A stretch of DNA of 64,000 bases. It comes from Anaerosacchariphilus polymeriproducens (lineage in GTDB: Bacteria; Bacillota; Clostridia; Lachnospirales; Lachnospiraceae). The notes beneath the pieces were generated by a model. That model made no database searches and had not been told where the DNA came from. It saw only the letters and a list, made by a program, of their open reading frames with translations. A program made the position numbers and the translations under genes. Of the stretch, positions 35,421 to 44,056 are shown piece after piece. Every line of letters starts with the position of its first letter. Position 1 is the stretch's first letter. Where the stretch lies: assembly GCF_003363435.1 (NCBI RefSeq), contig NZ_QRCT01000007.1, positions 62,001 through 126,000 of the forward strand, read 5' to 3'.

Positions 35421-35891
35421 TTGAAAGAGAATCTTATACAATATCAGAATATCTTATCTAGTCATGGAATAAAAAATACCAGACAGAAAAAACTTATTTT
35501 ACTTGAACTAATAGATGCTACTAGTCATCTGACCGCAGAAGAGTTATATCAAAAATTGAAAGAAGAAAAAGTAGGACTGGCCACAGTATACCGCAGTCTA
35601 AAAGTATTTACAAATTTAGGAATTGTGAAAGAAATTCCAATGGACGGATTGAATTATTATGAATTGAGAATATTCAGTAAAAAACCTTTGCATATCCATT
35701 TTAAATGTACAAATTGTAATGTAATGATAGATATTGATGATTCTGATATTAATTTAGACTATATTAAATTAAACCAAAAGGTTGAGATGAAAAGAGGCTT
35801 TGCGGTGAAAGACTCTAATATCGTGTTATTAGGCCTATGTAAGAAATGTAAAGAAAAGTTAGAGAGTAAAAAGATGTTGGAAAATAATTAG
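35421..35891 (+). CDS. Fur-family metal-responsive regulator
   Basis: The 156-residue Fur/PerR/Zur-type repressor has an N-terminal winged helix (GIKNTRQKKLILLELIDATSHLTAEELYQKLK; GLATVYRSLKVFTNLGIV) and a C-terminal metal domain with HIHFKCTNC and LCKKCKEK, the two CxxC zinc pairs. The start is TTG at 35421 with AAAGGAGA just before it. It lies between a metal-chelate importer and Fe-S/flavin genes, so iron or zinc control of these is plausible. Which metal it senses cannot be decided from sequence. Confidence 0.9.
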   Translation: MKENLIQYQNILSSHGIKNTRQKKLILLELIDATSHLTAEELYQKLKEEKVGLATVYRSLKVFTNLGIVKEIPMDGLNYYELRIFSKKPLHIHFKCTNCNVMIDIDDSDINLDYIKLNQKVEMKRGFAVKDSNIVLLGLCKKCKEKLESKKMLENN

Positions 35892-35989
35892 TTATAAAAT
35901 AGTATATTGATAAAATAGAAAAAAGAAGTTACAATTATTTATAATACATTAAATAATTATGAAAAAATTAACATTTTAAGGAGTAAAAA

Positions 35990-36469
35990 ATGGCAAGACC
36001 GACGAAATGGAGAAAAATAGAACATATCCCTGTGATACCTTATTTTGTACCTTCTGAAACTGATGTAGCAGAACTTCCAGAAAATATTCTAAAATTGGAA
36101 GAATTAGAAGCAATAAGATTGAAAGATTTAGAGGGATTAGAACAAGGAGATTGCGCAGAAAGAATGGAAGTCTCTAGACCGACTTTTCAAAGGATTTTAC
36201 TTTCTGCTCGCGAGAAATTGGCAGATAGTTTAGTGAACGGAAAAATGATTCGAATAGAAGGTGGAAATTTTACTCGGAATATATGCCCTATCCGATGTCT
36301 GGATTGCGGTAAAGAGTGGAAAGAAAGCTTTGAAAATCTAGAAATGATTAAGAACGGTCAGTATGTATGTCCGGAATGTGGTTCTGCCAGAATAGTTTGT
36401 ATGGACGACTGCAAAGGAAAGTTCTGTCATAAACATTGTCGACGGCATGGAAAAACTGAATTAGAGTGA
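35990..36469 (+). CDS. UPF0251 (DUF134) DNA-binding protein
   Basis: The N-terminus MARPTKWRKIEHIPVIPYFVP and the helix-turn-helix LEAIRLKDLEGLEQGDCAERMEVSRPTFQRIL are typical of UPF0251. A Cys-rich C-terminus follows: CPIRCLDCG, CPECG, and CMDDCKGKFCHKHCRRH. The 159-residue length is slightly longer than the minimal family owing to this metal-binding tail. It lies between the Fur-family gene and the flavin reductase/Mrp pair. UPF0251 genes often neighbour Mrp/NifX-type Fe-S genes. A role in Fe-S or metal homeostasis is inferred. Confidence 0.88.
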   Translation: MARPTKWRKIEHIPVIPYFVPSETDVAELPENILKLEELEAIRLKDLEGLEQGDCAERMEVSRPTFQRILLSAREKLADSLVNGKMIRIEGGNFTRNICPIRCLDCGKEWKESFENLEMIKNGQYVCPECGSARIVCMDDCKGKFCHKHCRRHGKTELE

Positions 36470-36477
36470 ATAGGAAC

Positions 36478-36513
36478 TGTCAGGATACAAAAAAGTATTC
36501 TGACAATTTTTTT
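36478..36513 (+). terminator. Intrinsic terminator after the UPF0251 gene
   Basis: The stem TGTCAGGATAC (36478-36488) with GTATTCTGACA (36495-36505), one G-T pair, is followed by a run of T. Confidence 0.85.
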
Positions 36514-36631
36514 ACCAATATATTATGTACCTCAGAGAATACAAGGAAAATTACAAATCATTATTGACGTATGTTCAAAATTAAGTTAAACTTATTTATG
36601 GGCATAAGACCAAAATATAAGGAGTGATTTG

Positions 36632-37123
36632 ATGCAGAAAAAGGAAGCAAATAAGAAAAATGCATTACAGCCAATATCCAAAGTATTAGTATCCTGCCGT
36701 GGCCTGGATGGAGAGGATAATGTTTTGGCTGTAGGATATTGCGGAAATTGTAGTTACGATCCGCCAATGGTTATGGTAGGTATCGTTCCTTCCCGGTATT
36801 CTTACAAAATGATAAAAGAGTCGGGTTGTTTTGTTGTCAACCTAGTTGATAAAAGCTATCAGGAAACATTCGATTATATGGGAAAGTATAGTAAAAGAGA
36901 TTGTGATAAATTGAATGATAAGAATGTAAAATTGCAGGATGGTCTTAAGATAAATGCTCCAATTATGTTAGATTGTCCTGTAAACATTGAATGTACTGTA
37001 GTGGATTCTATTATGACAGGTTCACATGAAATGTTTGTAGGGAAAATAGAGTATGTTCATGCAGATGAGAATATGGTTGATGAAAATGGAGAAATTGACT
37101 TTACAAAGATTAACTTTATTTAA
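36632..37123 (+). CDS. Flavin reductase-like / flavoredoxin family protein
   Basis: The 163-residue FMN-binding split-barrel protein has the early motif VLVSCRGLDGEDNVLAVGYCGNCSYDPPMVMVGIVPSRYSYKMI region, typical of flavin reductases and flavoredoxins. The ATG at 36632 follows AAGGAG; a TTG codon directly upstream is in frame but less likely. It may be co-transcribed with the Mrp gene 29 nt downstream. A low-potential electron-transfer role is plausible, but the partner is unknown. Confidence 0.88.
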   Translation: MQKKEANKKNALQPISKVLVSCRGLDGEDNVLAVGYCGNCSYDPPMVMVGIVPSRYSYKMIKESGCFVVNLVDKSYQETFDYMGKYSKRDCDKLNDKNVKLQDGLKINAPIMLDCPVNIECTVVDSIMTGSHEMFVGKIEYVHADENMVDENGEIDFTKINFI

Positions 37124-37152
37124 TTAAATAAGATGGATAGGAGTTGAAATAC

Positions 37153-38001
37153 ATGTCCGATATGGATAGGAAATGTTCAGACAGTGATTGTAAGAAGGAA
37201 TCTTGTGAGGGCTGTGAACATAATCAAAATAATATGTTCGAGCCTGTAAACTTACATAGTTCAATTAAGAAGGTCATTGGTGTAGTTAGTGGAAAAGGAG
37301 GAGTAGGGAAATCTTTTGTTACTGCTATGACAGCGGTAATGTTTCAAAGATTAGGATACAAGGTTGGAATCATGGATGCAGATGTAACAGGTCCATCAAT
37401 TCCAAAGATGTTTGGTCTTTCGAAAAGAGCCAAAGGAAGCAAGCAAGGTATCATTCCCGAAAACACTTCCAATAACATAAAAATCATGTCCGTTAATCTG
37501 CTTTTGGATCAAGAAGATTCTCCTGTGATATGGAGAGGACCGTTACTGGCTAATATGGTAAAACAGTTCTGGACAGAAGTGGTGTGGGGAGAGCTGGATT
37601 ATTTGTTCATTGATATGCCTCCTGGTACAGGTGATGTTCCATTGACTGTATTTCAATCAATTCCATTAGATGGAATTATTATTGTTACTTCTCCTCAGGA
37701 CCTTGTTTCTATGATTGTGAAAAAAGCATATAACATGGCAAAACAGATGAATATTCCCATTGTAGGACTTGTTGAAAACATGAGTTATGTAAAATGCCCT
37801 GATTGCGGAAAAGAGATTAAAATTTTTGGTGAAAGTAAGCTGGAAAATATCGCGAATGAACTTGGCATTGATGTTTTAGGAAGAATCCCGATAGATACCG
37901 AAATAGCAAAATTAGTGGATCAAGGAGAATTTGAGAAATTTACTTGTGAGTATTTGAAGGAGGCTTCCGGTAAGATTAATACTTTTTTTAATATAAAGTA
38001 A
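37153..38001 (+). CDS. Mrp/NBP35-type P-loop Fe-S cluster carrier
   Basis: The 282-residue ATPase has a deviant Walker A (SGKGGVGKSFVT), MDADVTGPSIPKMFGL, and the FIDMPPGTGDVPLT motif. Two cysteines in VKCPDCG form the inter-subunit Fe-S site. The N-terminus carries four more cysteines (C8, C13, C18, C21), resembling the ferredoxin-like extension of NBP35. The ATG at 37153 is used because AGGAG lies 10 nt upstream; a TTG at 37144 is too close to it. Fe-S cluster transfer fits the neighbouring metal-related genes. Confidence 0.92.
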   Translation: MSDMDRKCSDSDCKKESCEGCEHNQNNMFEPVNLHSSIKKVIGVVSGKGGVGKSFVTAMTAVMFQRLGYKVGIMDADVTGPSIPKMFGLSKRAKGSKQGIIPENTSNNIKIMSVNLLLDQEDSPVIWRGPLLANMVKQFWTEVVWGELDYLFIDMPPGTGDVPLTVFQSIPLDGIIIVTSPQDLVSMIVKKAYNMAKQMNIPIVGLVENMSYVKCPDCGKEIKIFGESKLENIANELGIDVLGRIPIDTEIAKLVDQGEFEKFTCEYLKEASGKINTFFNIK

Positions 38002-38019
38002 CAAAGAAATGGACCCCCC

Positions 38020-38078
38020 CACTCCTGACAAACCTGGCTGATTGTGTAATCAACCAGGTTAAAATCAGGTGGAGGTTT
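38020..38078. terminator. Bidirectional terminator between mrp and pncB
   Basis: The inner stem 38031-38043 with 38048-38060 (loop GTGT, one mismatch) plus outer CCTGA/TCAGG pairing ends in GGAGGTTTTT on the plus strand. It separates the converging genes. Confidence 0.8.
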
Positions 38079-39542
38079 TTATAGATTTTTTTCTTGTCCT
38101 AAGTTTGCTAATAAAGTACGTTTGATCAAATAGAGATCATCGGATAAATCGACATAGACTTCATGTGGATTTATGAAACGCCTTGTTTCGTCCCATAGCG
38201 AGTTTAATTCGCTTTGGCAGTAATCTCTGATTTCCATAACGGATGGAGAGGTGTATACGCATTCCCCATTTTTGAAGATGGGTACCAAAAGTTCACGCAC
38301 TGTATAACTACCGCCACTTAGTTTAGTTTTTTTCCAAGTTTCTACAGGATCGAACAAAACTAAATCCTGTTCTTCGTCGATTTTCTCATCGGCTAAAGTG
38401 ATTAAATCCGCTTTTACCTTACCGACCCCTCTGATATAAATTCTATAAATAGTTTTATTACCCGGATTTGTTACTTTTGCTGTGTTTTCAGAAAGTTTTA
38501 TTTTGGGGATAAATTCATTTTTGTCAGGACGTTTCATGGCTGCTAGTTTATAAACTCCTCCAAAGGCAGGGCAGTCTTTTGATGTAATTAGATTGGTTCC
38601 CACACCCCAAGAAGTAATAACAGCTCCTTGTGCTTTTAAACTGTCAATTAGATACTCATCTAGATCGCTGGATGCAGATATAACAGCGTCTTCATATCCG
38701 GCCTCATCTAACAGTTTACGGGCTTCTTTTGAAAGATACGCCAAATCTCCACTGTCTAAACGAATCCCATAATTTTTTAGTTTAATACCAGACGCTTGCA
38801 TTTCGCGAAATATCCTTATAGCATTCGGAACCCCGGACTTTAAAGTATCATAGGTATCAACTAATAAATGACATGCGTCTGGATATAATTCGGAATACTT
38901 TTTGAATGCACTGTATTCATTAGGAAAACTCATGACCCAGCTATGAGCGTGAGTTCCTCTTACAGGGATATCAAACATTTGTCCGGCTAAAACATTAGAA
39001 GTTGCTATACACCCGCCAATTACTGCAGCACGTGCCCCGTAAATACCGGCATCAGGACCCTGTGCTCTTCTAAGGCCGAATTCCAATACACTGTCGCCTT
39101 TTGCAGCATAACATACACGGGAAGCTTTTGTTGCAATTAAACTTTGGTGGTTAATAATATTTAAAATAGCAGTTTCAATTAACTGCGCTTCAATAATAGG
39201 TGCGATTACTTTTAGTAAAGGTTCTCGAGGAAAGACAACGGTACCTTCTTTGATTGCATAAATATCTCCCGAAAACTTAAAATTTGATAAATAATCTAAG
39301 AATTCTTTCTCAAATAAATTTAAACCTTTTAAATATGCAATGTCTTCTTTGCTGAAACGCAGATCTTTAATATAATCAATAACCTGCTCTAATCCCGCTA
39401 CGATAGCATATCCTCCATTTGAAGGATTCGTTCGATAAAAGGCATCAAATATCACGGTTTCATTTGTCTTGTTCAAAAAATACCCCTGCATCATTGTCAG
39501 TTCATAAAGATCTGTCAATAATGTTAAATTCATAGTACTCAT
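38079..39542 (-). CDS. pncB: Nicotinate phosphoribosyltransferase
   Basis: Converts nicotinate and PRPP into nicotinate mononucleotide in the NAD salvage pathway. The N-terminus LLTDLYELTMMQGYF, the GLRRAQGPDAG block, GTHAHSWVMSF and the RLDSGDL motif are diagnostic. The 487-residue length is normal for the Gram-positive long form. AAAGGAG precedes the ATG on the minus strand. It stands alone between convergent and divergent neighbours. Confidence 0.95.
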   Translation of the reverse strand: MSTMNLTLLTDLYELTMMQGYFLNKTNETVIFDAFYRTNPSNGGYAIVAGLEQVIDYIKDLRFSKEDIAYLKGLNLFEKEFLDYLSNFKFSGDIYAIKEGTVVFPREPLLKVIAPIIEAQLIETAILNIINHQSLIATKASRVCYAAKGDSVLEFGLRRAQGPDAGIYGARAAVIGGCIATSNVLAGQMFDIPVRGTHAHSWVMSFPNEYSAFKKYSELYPDACHLLVDTYDTLKSGVPNAIRIFREMQASGIKLKNYGIRLDSGDLAYLSKEARKLLDEAGYEDAVISASSDLDEYLIDSLKAQGAVITSWGVGTNLITSKDCPAFGGVYKLAAMKRPDKNEFIPKIKLSENTAKVTNPGNKTIYRIYIRGVGKVKADLITLADEKIDEEQDLVLFDPVETWKKTKLSGGSYTVRELLVPIFKNGECVYTSPSVMEIRDYCQSELNSLWDETRRFINPHEVYVDLSDDLYLIKRTLLANLGQEKNL

Positions 39543-39739
39543 TATTATTCTCCTTTGATTTTCTTTTTGTAATTTAATCGAAACATAGTAAAAGGTTAAG
39601 ATTATTATAGCATATTTAGAAAAATAGCAATTATAAATTAAGAAGTAATGAGAGTGAAAAAAGTAAAATAAAAGTTGTATATTAAAATAAAAAAAATGTA
39701 AATAACTTATTGAGTGAAAAAAATGTCGATTAGTTAAAG
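39543..39739. other. AT-rich intergenic stretch between pncB and the opp promoter
   Basis: No open reading frame with a ribosome site is visible. The pncB promoter must lie here on the minus strand, but no clear -35/-10 pair stands out. Confidence 0.4.
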
Positions 39740-39768
39740 TTGAATCATAGTATGAAGCGTGATATATT
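39740..39768 (+). promoter_or_regulatory. Putative promoter of the opp operon
   Basis: TTGAAT (39740-39745), 17 bp and TATATT (39763-39768). It lies ~275 nt before oppB, giving a long leader. An isolated TATAAT at 39899-39904 could serve a second, shorter transcript. Confidence 0.5.
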
Positions 39769-39929
39769 AAAGTCAGTTAGTTTAGAATATATATCCGCTG
39801 CTAACAATTACTTACATAAGATTAATATATATGTATATATACTTAATGAATATTATTATGCATACATTTTAGATAAGCTTAATAGTATTTATTAGAGATA
39901 TAATGTTGATACATATATCATAAAGAGAT

Positions 39930-40008
39930 AGCGGGTGATACAAAGGAGTGTATAGTTTTACTATACAGTCTTTTTTACTTTTAAGAGAAAATAGAACAAG
40001 TACCCGCT
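39930..40008 (+). promoter_or_regulatory. Structured leader of opp with an intrinsic-terminator hairpin
   Basis: A 7-bp closing stem (AGCGGGT 39930-39936 with ACCCGCT 40002-40008) encloses a second, perfect 7-bp hairpin (39949-39955 with 39961-39967) followed by GTCTTTTTT. The inner hairpin has the form of a transcription terminator before the first structural gene. No known riboswitch class is recognised. Confidence 0.55.
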
Positions 40009-40042
40009 GAATTACAAACTACAGATTAAGGAGAGGATTATT

Positions 40043-40954
40043 TTGAATAACTATGTTATTAAAAGAATTGGTCTAGCTATCTTGACAATTGTTATTATCA
40101 GTATCATTACTTTTTTTGGAATGAATGCAATTCCGGGGGGGCCATTTGATTCAGAAAAAGCAACAAGTCCTGAAGTAAAAGCAACTTTGGAAAAAAGGTA
40201 TAATTTAGACAAACCAATCGTTCAACAGTATGGTATTTATATGAAAAACTTACTTCATGGGGATTGGGGAGTGAGTGTAAAAACAGGACGTGATATTTGG
40301 GATACTATGTCTAAAAGTTTTATGATCAGTGCTAAGCTTGGCGGCATAGCAATTATTATATCGTTTATTTTGGGTATTATTTTAGGATGCCTATCTGCTT
40401 TAACAAGAAACAAGTTGCCAGACCGGCTAATTGTGTTTTTTACAACACTTATGACGGCCATGCCAAGCTTTGTGCTTGCAACATTGCTTCTGTATCTATT
40501 TTGCATTCAATTAGGCTGGGTGGCTGTTTGGAGTGCAAAGTCGCATAGCTATATACTTCCGGTTATTTCGTTGGCACTATATCCAATGGCATATATTACG
40601 CGTTTAACAAAAACCAGTATGCTTGATGTACTTGGGCAGGATTATGTACGTACTGCAAAAGCAAAAGGGGTTGCACAATGGAAAGTCATTTATAAACACA
40701 CACTTCGTAATGCATTGATACCGGTAATCACCTATCTGGGGACACAAATAGCTTACATAATTACTGGGTCGTTGGTAGTAGAAAATATATTTACAATTGG
40801 CGGACTGGGACAAAAATTTGTCAATAGCATAACGAATCGTGATTACACCATGATTATGGGTACTACACTGTTTTTAGCCATAATTTTGGTAATTGCGAAT
40901 TTAATTACAGATATTGCTTATAAGATAGTAGATGCAAGAATTACACTGGAATAG
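40043..40954 (+). CDS. oppB: Oligopeptide ABC transporter permease OppB
   Basis: The 303-residue permease has the family N-terminus YVIKRIGLAILTIVIISIITFF and the conserved PGGPFD and EAA-like loop DYVRTAKAKGVAQWKVIYKHTLRNALIPV. Six helices are evident. The start is TTG at 40043, with AAGGAGAGG upstream. It is the first gene of oppBCDFA, which imports oligopeptides or dipeptides. Confidence 0.92.
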   Translation: MNNYVIKRIGLAILTIVIISIITFFGMNAIPGGPFDSEKATSPEVKATLEKRYNLDKPIVQQYGIYMKNLLHGDWGVSVKTGRDIWDTMSKSFMISAKLGGIAIIISFILGIILGCLSALTRNKLPDRLIVFFTTLMTAMPSFVLATLLLYLFCIQLGWVAVWSAKSHSYILPVISLALYPMAYITRLTKTSMLDVLGQDYVRTAKAKGVAQWKVIYKHTLRNALIPVITYLGTQIAYIITGSLVVENIFTIGGLGQKFVNSITNRDYTMIMGTTLFLAIILVIANLITDIAYKIVDARITLE

Positions 40955-40963
40955 GAGGTCACT

Positions 40964-42037
40964 ATGTTTAATGAGAATAGAATACTAAAAAAGAATATTT
41001 TAAGCGCTCAAGTTGATTTATCAAAATTTGATTTTGCAACAGAAGAGGAAAAAAGACAACAGGACGTTATGAGTGAGTCAACAACTTTTTTTAGAGATGG
41101 GATGAGACGTCTTCGTAAAAATCCTCTCGCAATGGGTAGTATAGTCGTATTTATAATATTAGTATCTGTTATTTTTATTGCACCGATGGTTGTTCCTTAT
41201 CGTTATTCAGAAATTATATCAGTTGAAGGAGTCCGCGACAAGTCAGCAAAGAATTTAAGACCGTTTGAGTATTCCAAAATGGAGAAGAAGTATATGGAGA
41301 AAGGCGGTAAAGTGTTTCCTCATATTTTTGGAACAGATGAGATGAGCCGTGACTATTTTATTCGTGTTGTGTATGGTACAAGAGTTTCTCTTGGGGTAGG
41401 AAGCTTTGCCAGCATTATAGTCCTTATTATCGGGCTTATTTATGGTTCCGTTTCCGGATATGCGGGTGGAAAAACAGATCTAATTATGATGCGTGTCGTT
41501 GATATCATTTATTCACTTCCTGATCTGCTGATGATTATTTTATTAAGTGTTATTTTGGGGGATGTACTTGGAGATAAAATACAGGGTAGTATATTTTCAA
41601 AACTTGGAGCAAATATGCTTTCGCTTTTTATAGTCTTTGGTCTTCTTTACTGGGTTAGTATGGCGCGTTTGGTACGTGGACAGATCCTGTCTATTAAAAG
41701 TAATGATTATGTTCTTGCTTCTAAGGCAATTGGTACGCCGGCTCGAAAAATCATTCGAATACATATCCTTCCTAATTGTCTTTCTGTAATTATAATATCA
41801 ATTGCATTACAATTTCCGTCTGCAATATTTACGGAAAGCTATTTAAGCTTTTTGGGACTTGGAGTACAGGCGCCGATGCCGTCTTTAGGTTCTCTTGCTA
41901 ATGCGGCAAGAAGTGGTTTGGCAAGCTATCCATATAAATTATTTTTCCCTGCTGTAACAATTGTTCTTATCGTTTTGGCATTCAACTTACTTGGAGATGG
42001 CCTTCGTGATGCATTTGATCCGAAGTTAAAGAAATAA
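40964..42037 (+). CDS. oppC: Oligopeptide ABC transporter permease OppC
   Basis: The 357-residue permease has a ~60-residue cytoplasmic N-terminus, a first helix (MGSIVVFIILVSVIFIAPMVV), a large external loop, and the EAA motif NDYVLASKAIGTPARKIIRIHILPN. The tail LLGDGLRDAFDPKLKK is typical for OppC. A ribosome site AGGAGG lies just before the ATG. Confidence 0.93.
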   Translation: MFNENRILKKNILSAQVDLSKFDFATEEEKRQQDVMSESTTFFRDGMRRLRKNPLAMGSIVVFIILVSVIFIAPMVVPYRYSEIISVEGVRDKSAKNLRPFEYSKMEKKYMEKGGKVFPHIFGTDEMSRDYFIRVVYGTRVSLGVGSFASIIVLIIGLIYGSVSGYAGGKTDLIMMRVVDIIYSLPDLLMIILLSVILGDVLGDKIQGSIFSKLGANMLSLFIVFGLLYWVSMARLVRGQILSIKSNDYVLASKAIGTPARKIIRIHILPNCLSVIIISIALQFPSAIFTESYLSFLGLGVQAPMPSLGSLANAARSGLASYPYKLFFPAVTIVLIVLAFNLLGDGLRDAFDPKLKK

Positions 42038-42051
42038 AGGGAGGAATTTCA

Positions 42052-43059
42052 ATGAAGAAATATATTTTAGAAGTAAAAGATCTGCAGACATCATTTTTCA
42101 CAGATTCTGGTGAAGTCAAGGCAGTAAATGGTGTTTCGTTTAATCTGGAAAGAGGAAAAACATTAGGAATTGTTGGAGAAAGTGGTTCCGGTAAAAGTGT
42201 TACCGCATATTCTATTATGCAGATTCTTGCAGATTCAGGAAGAATTATGGGTGGAGAAATTTTATACAACGGTGAGGATATAACTAAATGGGACAAAAAG
42301 AAAATGTTTGGGTTCCGTGGGAAAAAATGTTCTATCATTTTCCAGGATCCGATGACAAGTTTAAATCCCGTATTTACCATTGGAAACCAAATTATGGAGG
42401 CTATTTTACTTCATACGGACAGAACGAAAGAAAAGGCAAAAGAACGTGCAATTGAAATGCTGACTTTAGTTGGTGTCAATGAACCGGAAAAGAGATTAAA
42501 ACAATATCCATATGAGCTTTCAGGAGGTATGCGCCAGCGTGTTATGATTGCTATGGCACTTGCGTGTGAACCGGATATTTTAATCGCAGATGAACCTACA
42601 ACTGCATTGGATGTCACCATTCAGGCACAGATTTTGGAACTCATTCAAGAATTACAAAAGAGGTTTAAAATGGCAGTAGTTATGGTTACACATGATTTGG
42701 GAATCATTGCAGACATGTGTGATGAAATTATTGTTATGTATGGCGGAAGAGTTTGTGAACGTGGAACTGCAGAAGATATTTTCTATCACCCCCATCATGA
42801 ATATACAAAAGGGCTTCTTCTTTCTATTCCAAAAGCATCTAGAATGAAACAAAAACTGGTACCGATTGGCGGAACTCCTATTAATCTTTTAAGTATGCCG
42901 AAGGGCTGCGCGTTTTGCTCGCGGTGCGATAAGGCAATGAAAATTTGTTTGGAAGAGGTACCGCAGGAAATGCTTATCGGCCCTACTCATTTTGCAAGTT
43001 GCTGGATGAATGTAAAGGCTCAATATGAAGCAGAGAATGGAGGTGATTTTATTGAATAG
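42052..43059 (+). CDS. oppD: Oligopeptide ABC transporter ATPase OppD
   Basis: The 335-residue ATPase has Walker A GESGSGKS, signature [16 protein letters not shown], Walker [14 protein letters not shown], and switch VTHDLG. The C-terminal OppD/F extension ends with a Cys-rich cluster ([14 protein letters not shown]) expected in this subfamily. Its 3' end overlaps oppF by 8 nt. Confidence 0.94.
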   Translation: MKKYILEVKDLQTSFFTDSGEVKAVNGVSFNLERGKTLGIVGESGSGKSVTAYSIMQILADSGRIMGGEILYNGEDITKWDKKKMFGFRGKKCSIIFQDPMTSLNPVFTIGNQIMEAILLHTDRTKEKAKERAIEMLTLVGVNEPEKRLKQYPYELSGGMRQRVMIAMALACEPDILIADEPTTALDVTIQAQILELIQELQKRFKMAVVMVTHDLGIIADMCDEIIVMYGGRVCERGTAEDIFYHPHHEYTKGLLLSIPKASRMKQKLVPIGGTPINLLSMPKGCAFCSRCDKAMKICLEEVPQEMLIGPTHFASCWMNVKAQYEAENGGDFIE

Positions 43060-44026
43060 TTTGAATGAAAGTAAATATATTTTAGAGGTTAAGGATCTAA
43101 AACAGTATTTTCCAATAAAAACAGGGTTTAAAAAAACAATAATGCTTAAGGCTGTTGATGGTATTTCATTCAAAATAAAACCAGGAGAAACACTTGGTCT
43201 TGTCGGCGAGTCCGGTTGTGGAAAAACTACAGTTGGACGTACAATCCTTCATTTGTATAAACCAACAAGTGGAGAAATATTATATAACGGGGAAGCGGTG
43301 AATGATAAAAACATTACATCGTTAAGGAAAGAAATGCAGATGGTATTTCAGGATCCCTATTCTTCTTTAAATCCTCGAATGACCGTTGAGGATATTATCG
43401 GAGAACCATTGGATGTACATAAACTGTATCAAAGTAAAGCAGAACGTCGTGATAAGATTTTAAATCTTATGGAGATCGTTGGACTAAATGCTGAACATGC
43501 TAGACGTTATGCACATGAATTTTCCGGAGGCCAAAGACAGCGTATTGGAATTGCCCGTGCGCTTGCAGTAGATCCAAGTTTTATTATTTGTGATGAACCG
43601 GTCTCAGCATTGGATGTTTCCATTCAAGCACAGGTTATCAATATGTTTGAAGAACTTCAGCAAAAACTGGGTGTAGCTTATTTGTTCATCGCACATGATC
43701 TACTCATCGTGCGCCATATTTCAGACAGAATCGTAGTTATGTATCTTGGAAAAATTGTTGAAATAGCAGAGGCGGATGAACTAAATGAAAATCCAATTCA
43801 TCCGTATACAGAATCATTACTTAGTGCTATTCCAATGCCGGATCCCAAAGCGGCAAAAGAGCGAAAAAGAATTGTACTGGAAGGTGATGTTCCAAGCCCA
43901 ATGAACCTTCCAAGCGGATGTGCATTTCGTGCCAGATGCCGTTATGCAACGGAACAATGCGCAAAGGAATGTCCGCCACTTAGTGATCGTGGTAATGGTC
44001 ATTTTGTAGCTTGTTTTAATAAATAA
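43052..44026 (+). CDS. oppF: Oligopeptide ABC transporter ATPase OppF
   Basis: The second ATPase subunit has Walker A GESGCGKT, signature [16 protein letters not shown], Walker [14 protein letters not shown] and the C-terminal Cys cluster [19 protein letters not shown]. The start at TTG 43052 (protein [11 protein letters not shown]) is used because GGAGGTG lies 6 nt upstream; a longer reading from 43025 would extend into oppD without a site. Confidence 0.93.
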   Translation: MNSLNESKYILEVKDLKQYFPIKTGFKKTIMLKAVDGISFKIKPGETLGLVGESGCGKTTVGRTILHLYKPTSGEILYNGEAVNDKNITSLRKEMQMVFQDPYSSLNPRMTVEDIIGEPLDVHKLYQSKAERRDKILNLMEIVGLNAEHARRYAHEFSGGQRQRIGIARALAVDPSFIICDEPVSALDVSIQAQVINMFEELQQKLGVAYLFIAHDLLIVRHISDRIVVMYLGKIVEIAEADELNENPIHPYTESLLSAIPMPDPKAAKERKRIVLEGDVPSPMNLPSGCAFRARCRYATEQCAKECPPLSDRGNGHFVACFNK

Positions 44027-44056
44027 AATTAATATAATCTAGGGAGGATAATTAAT

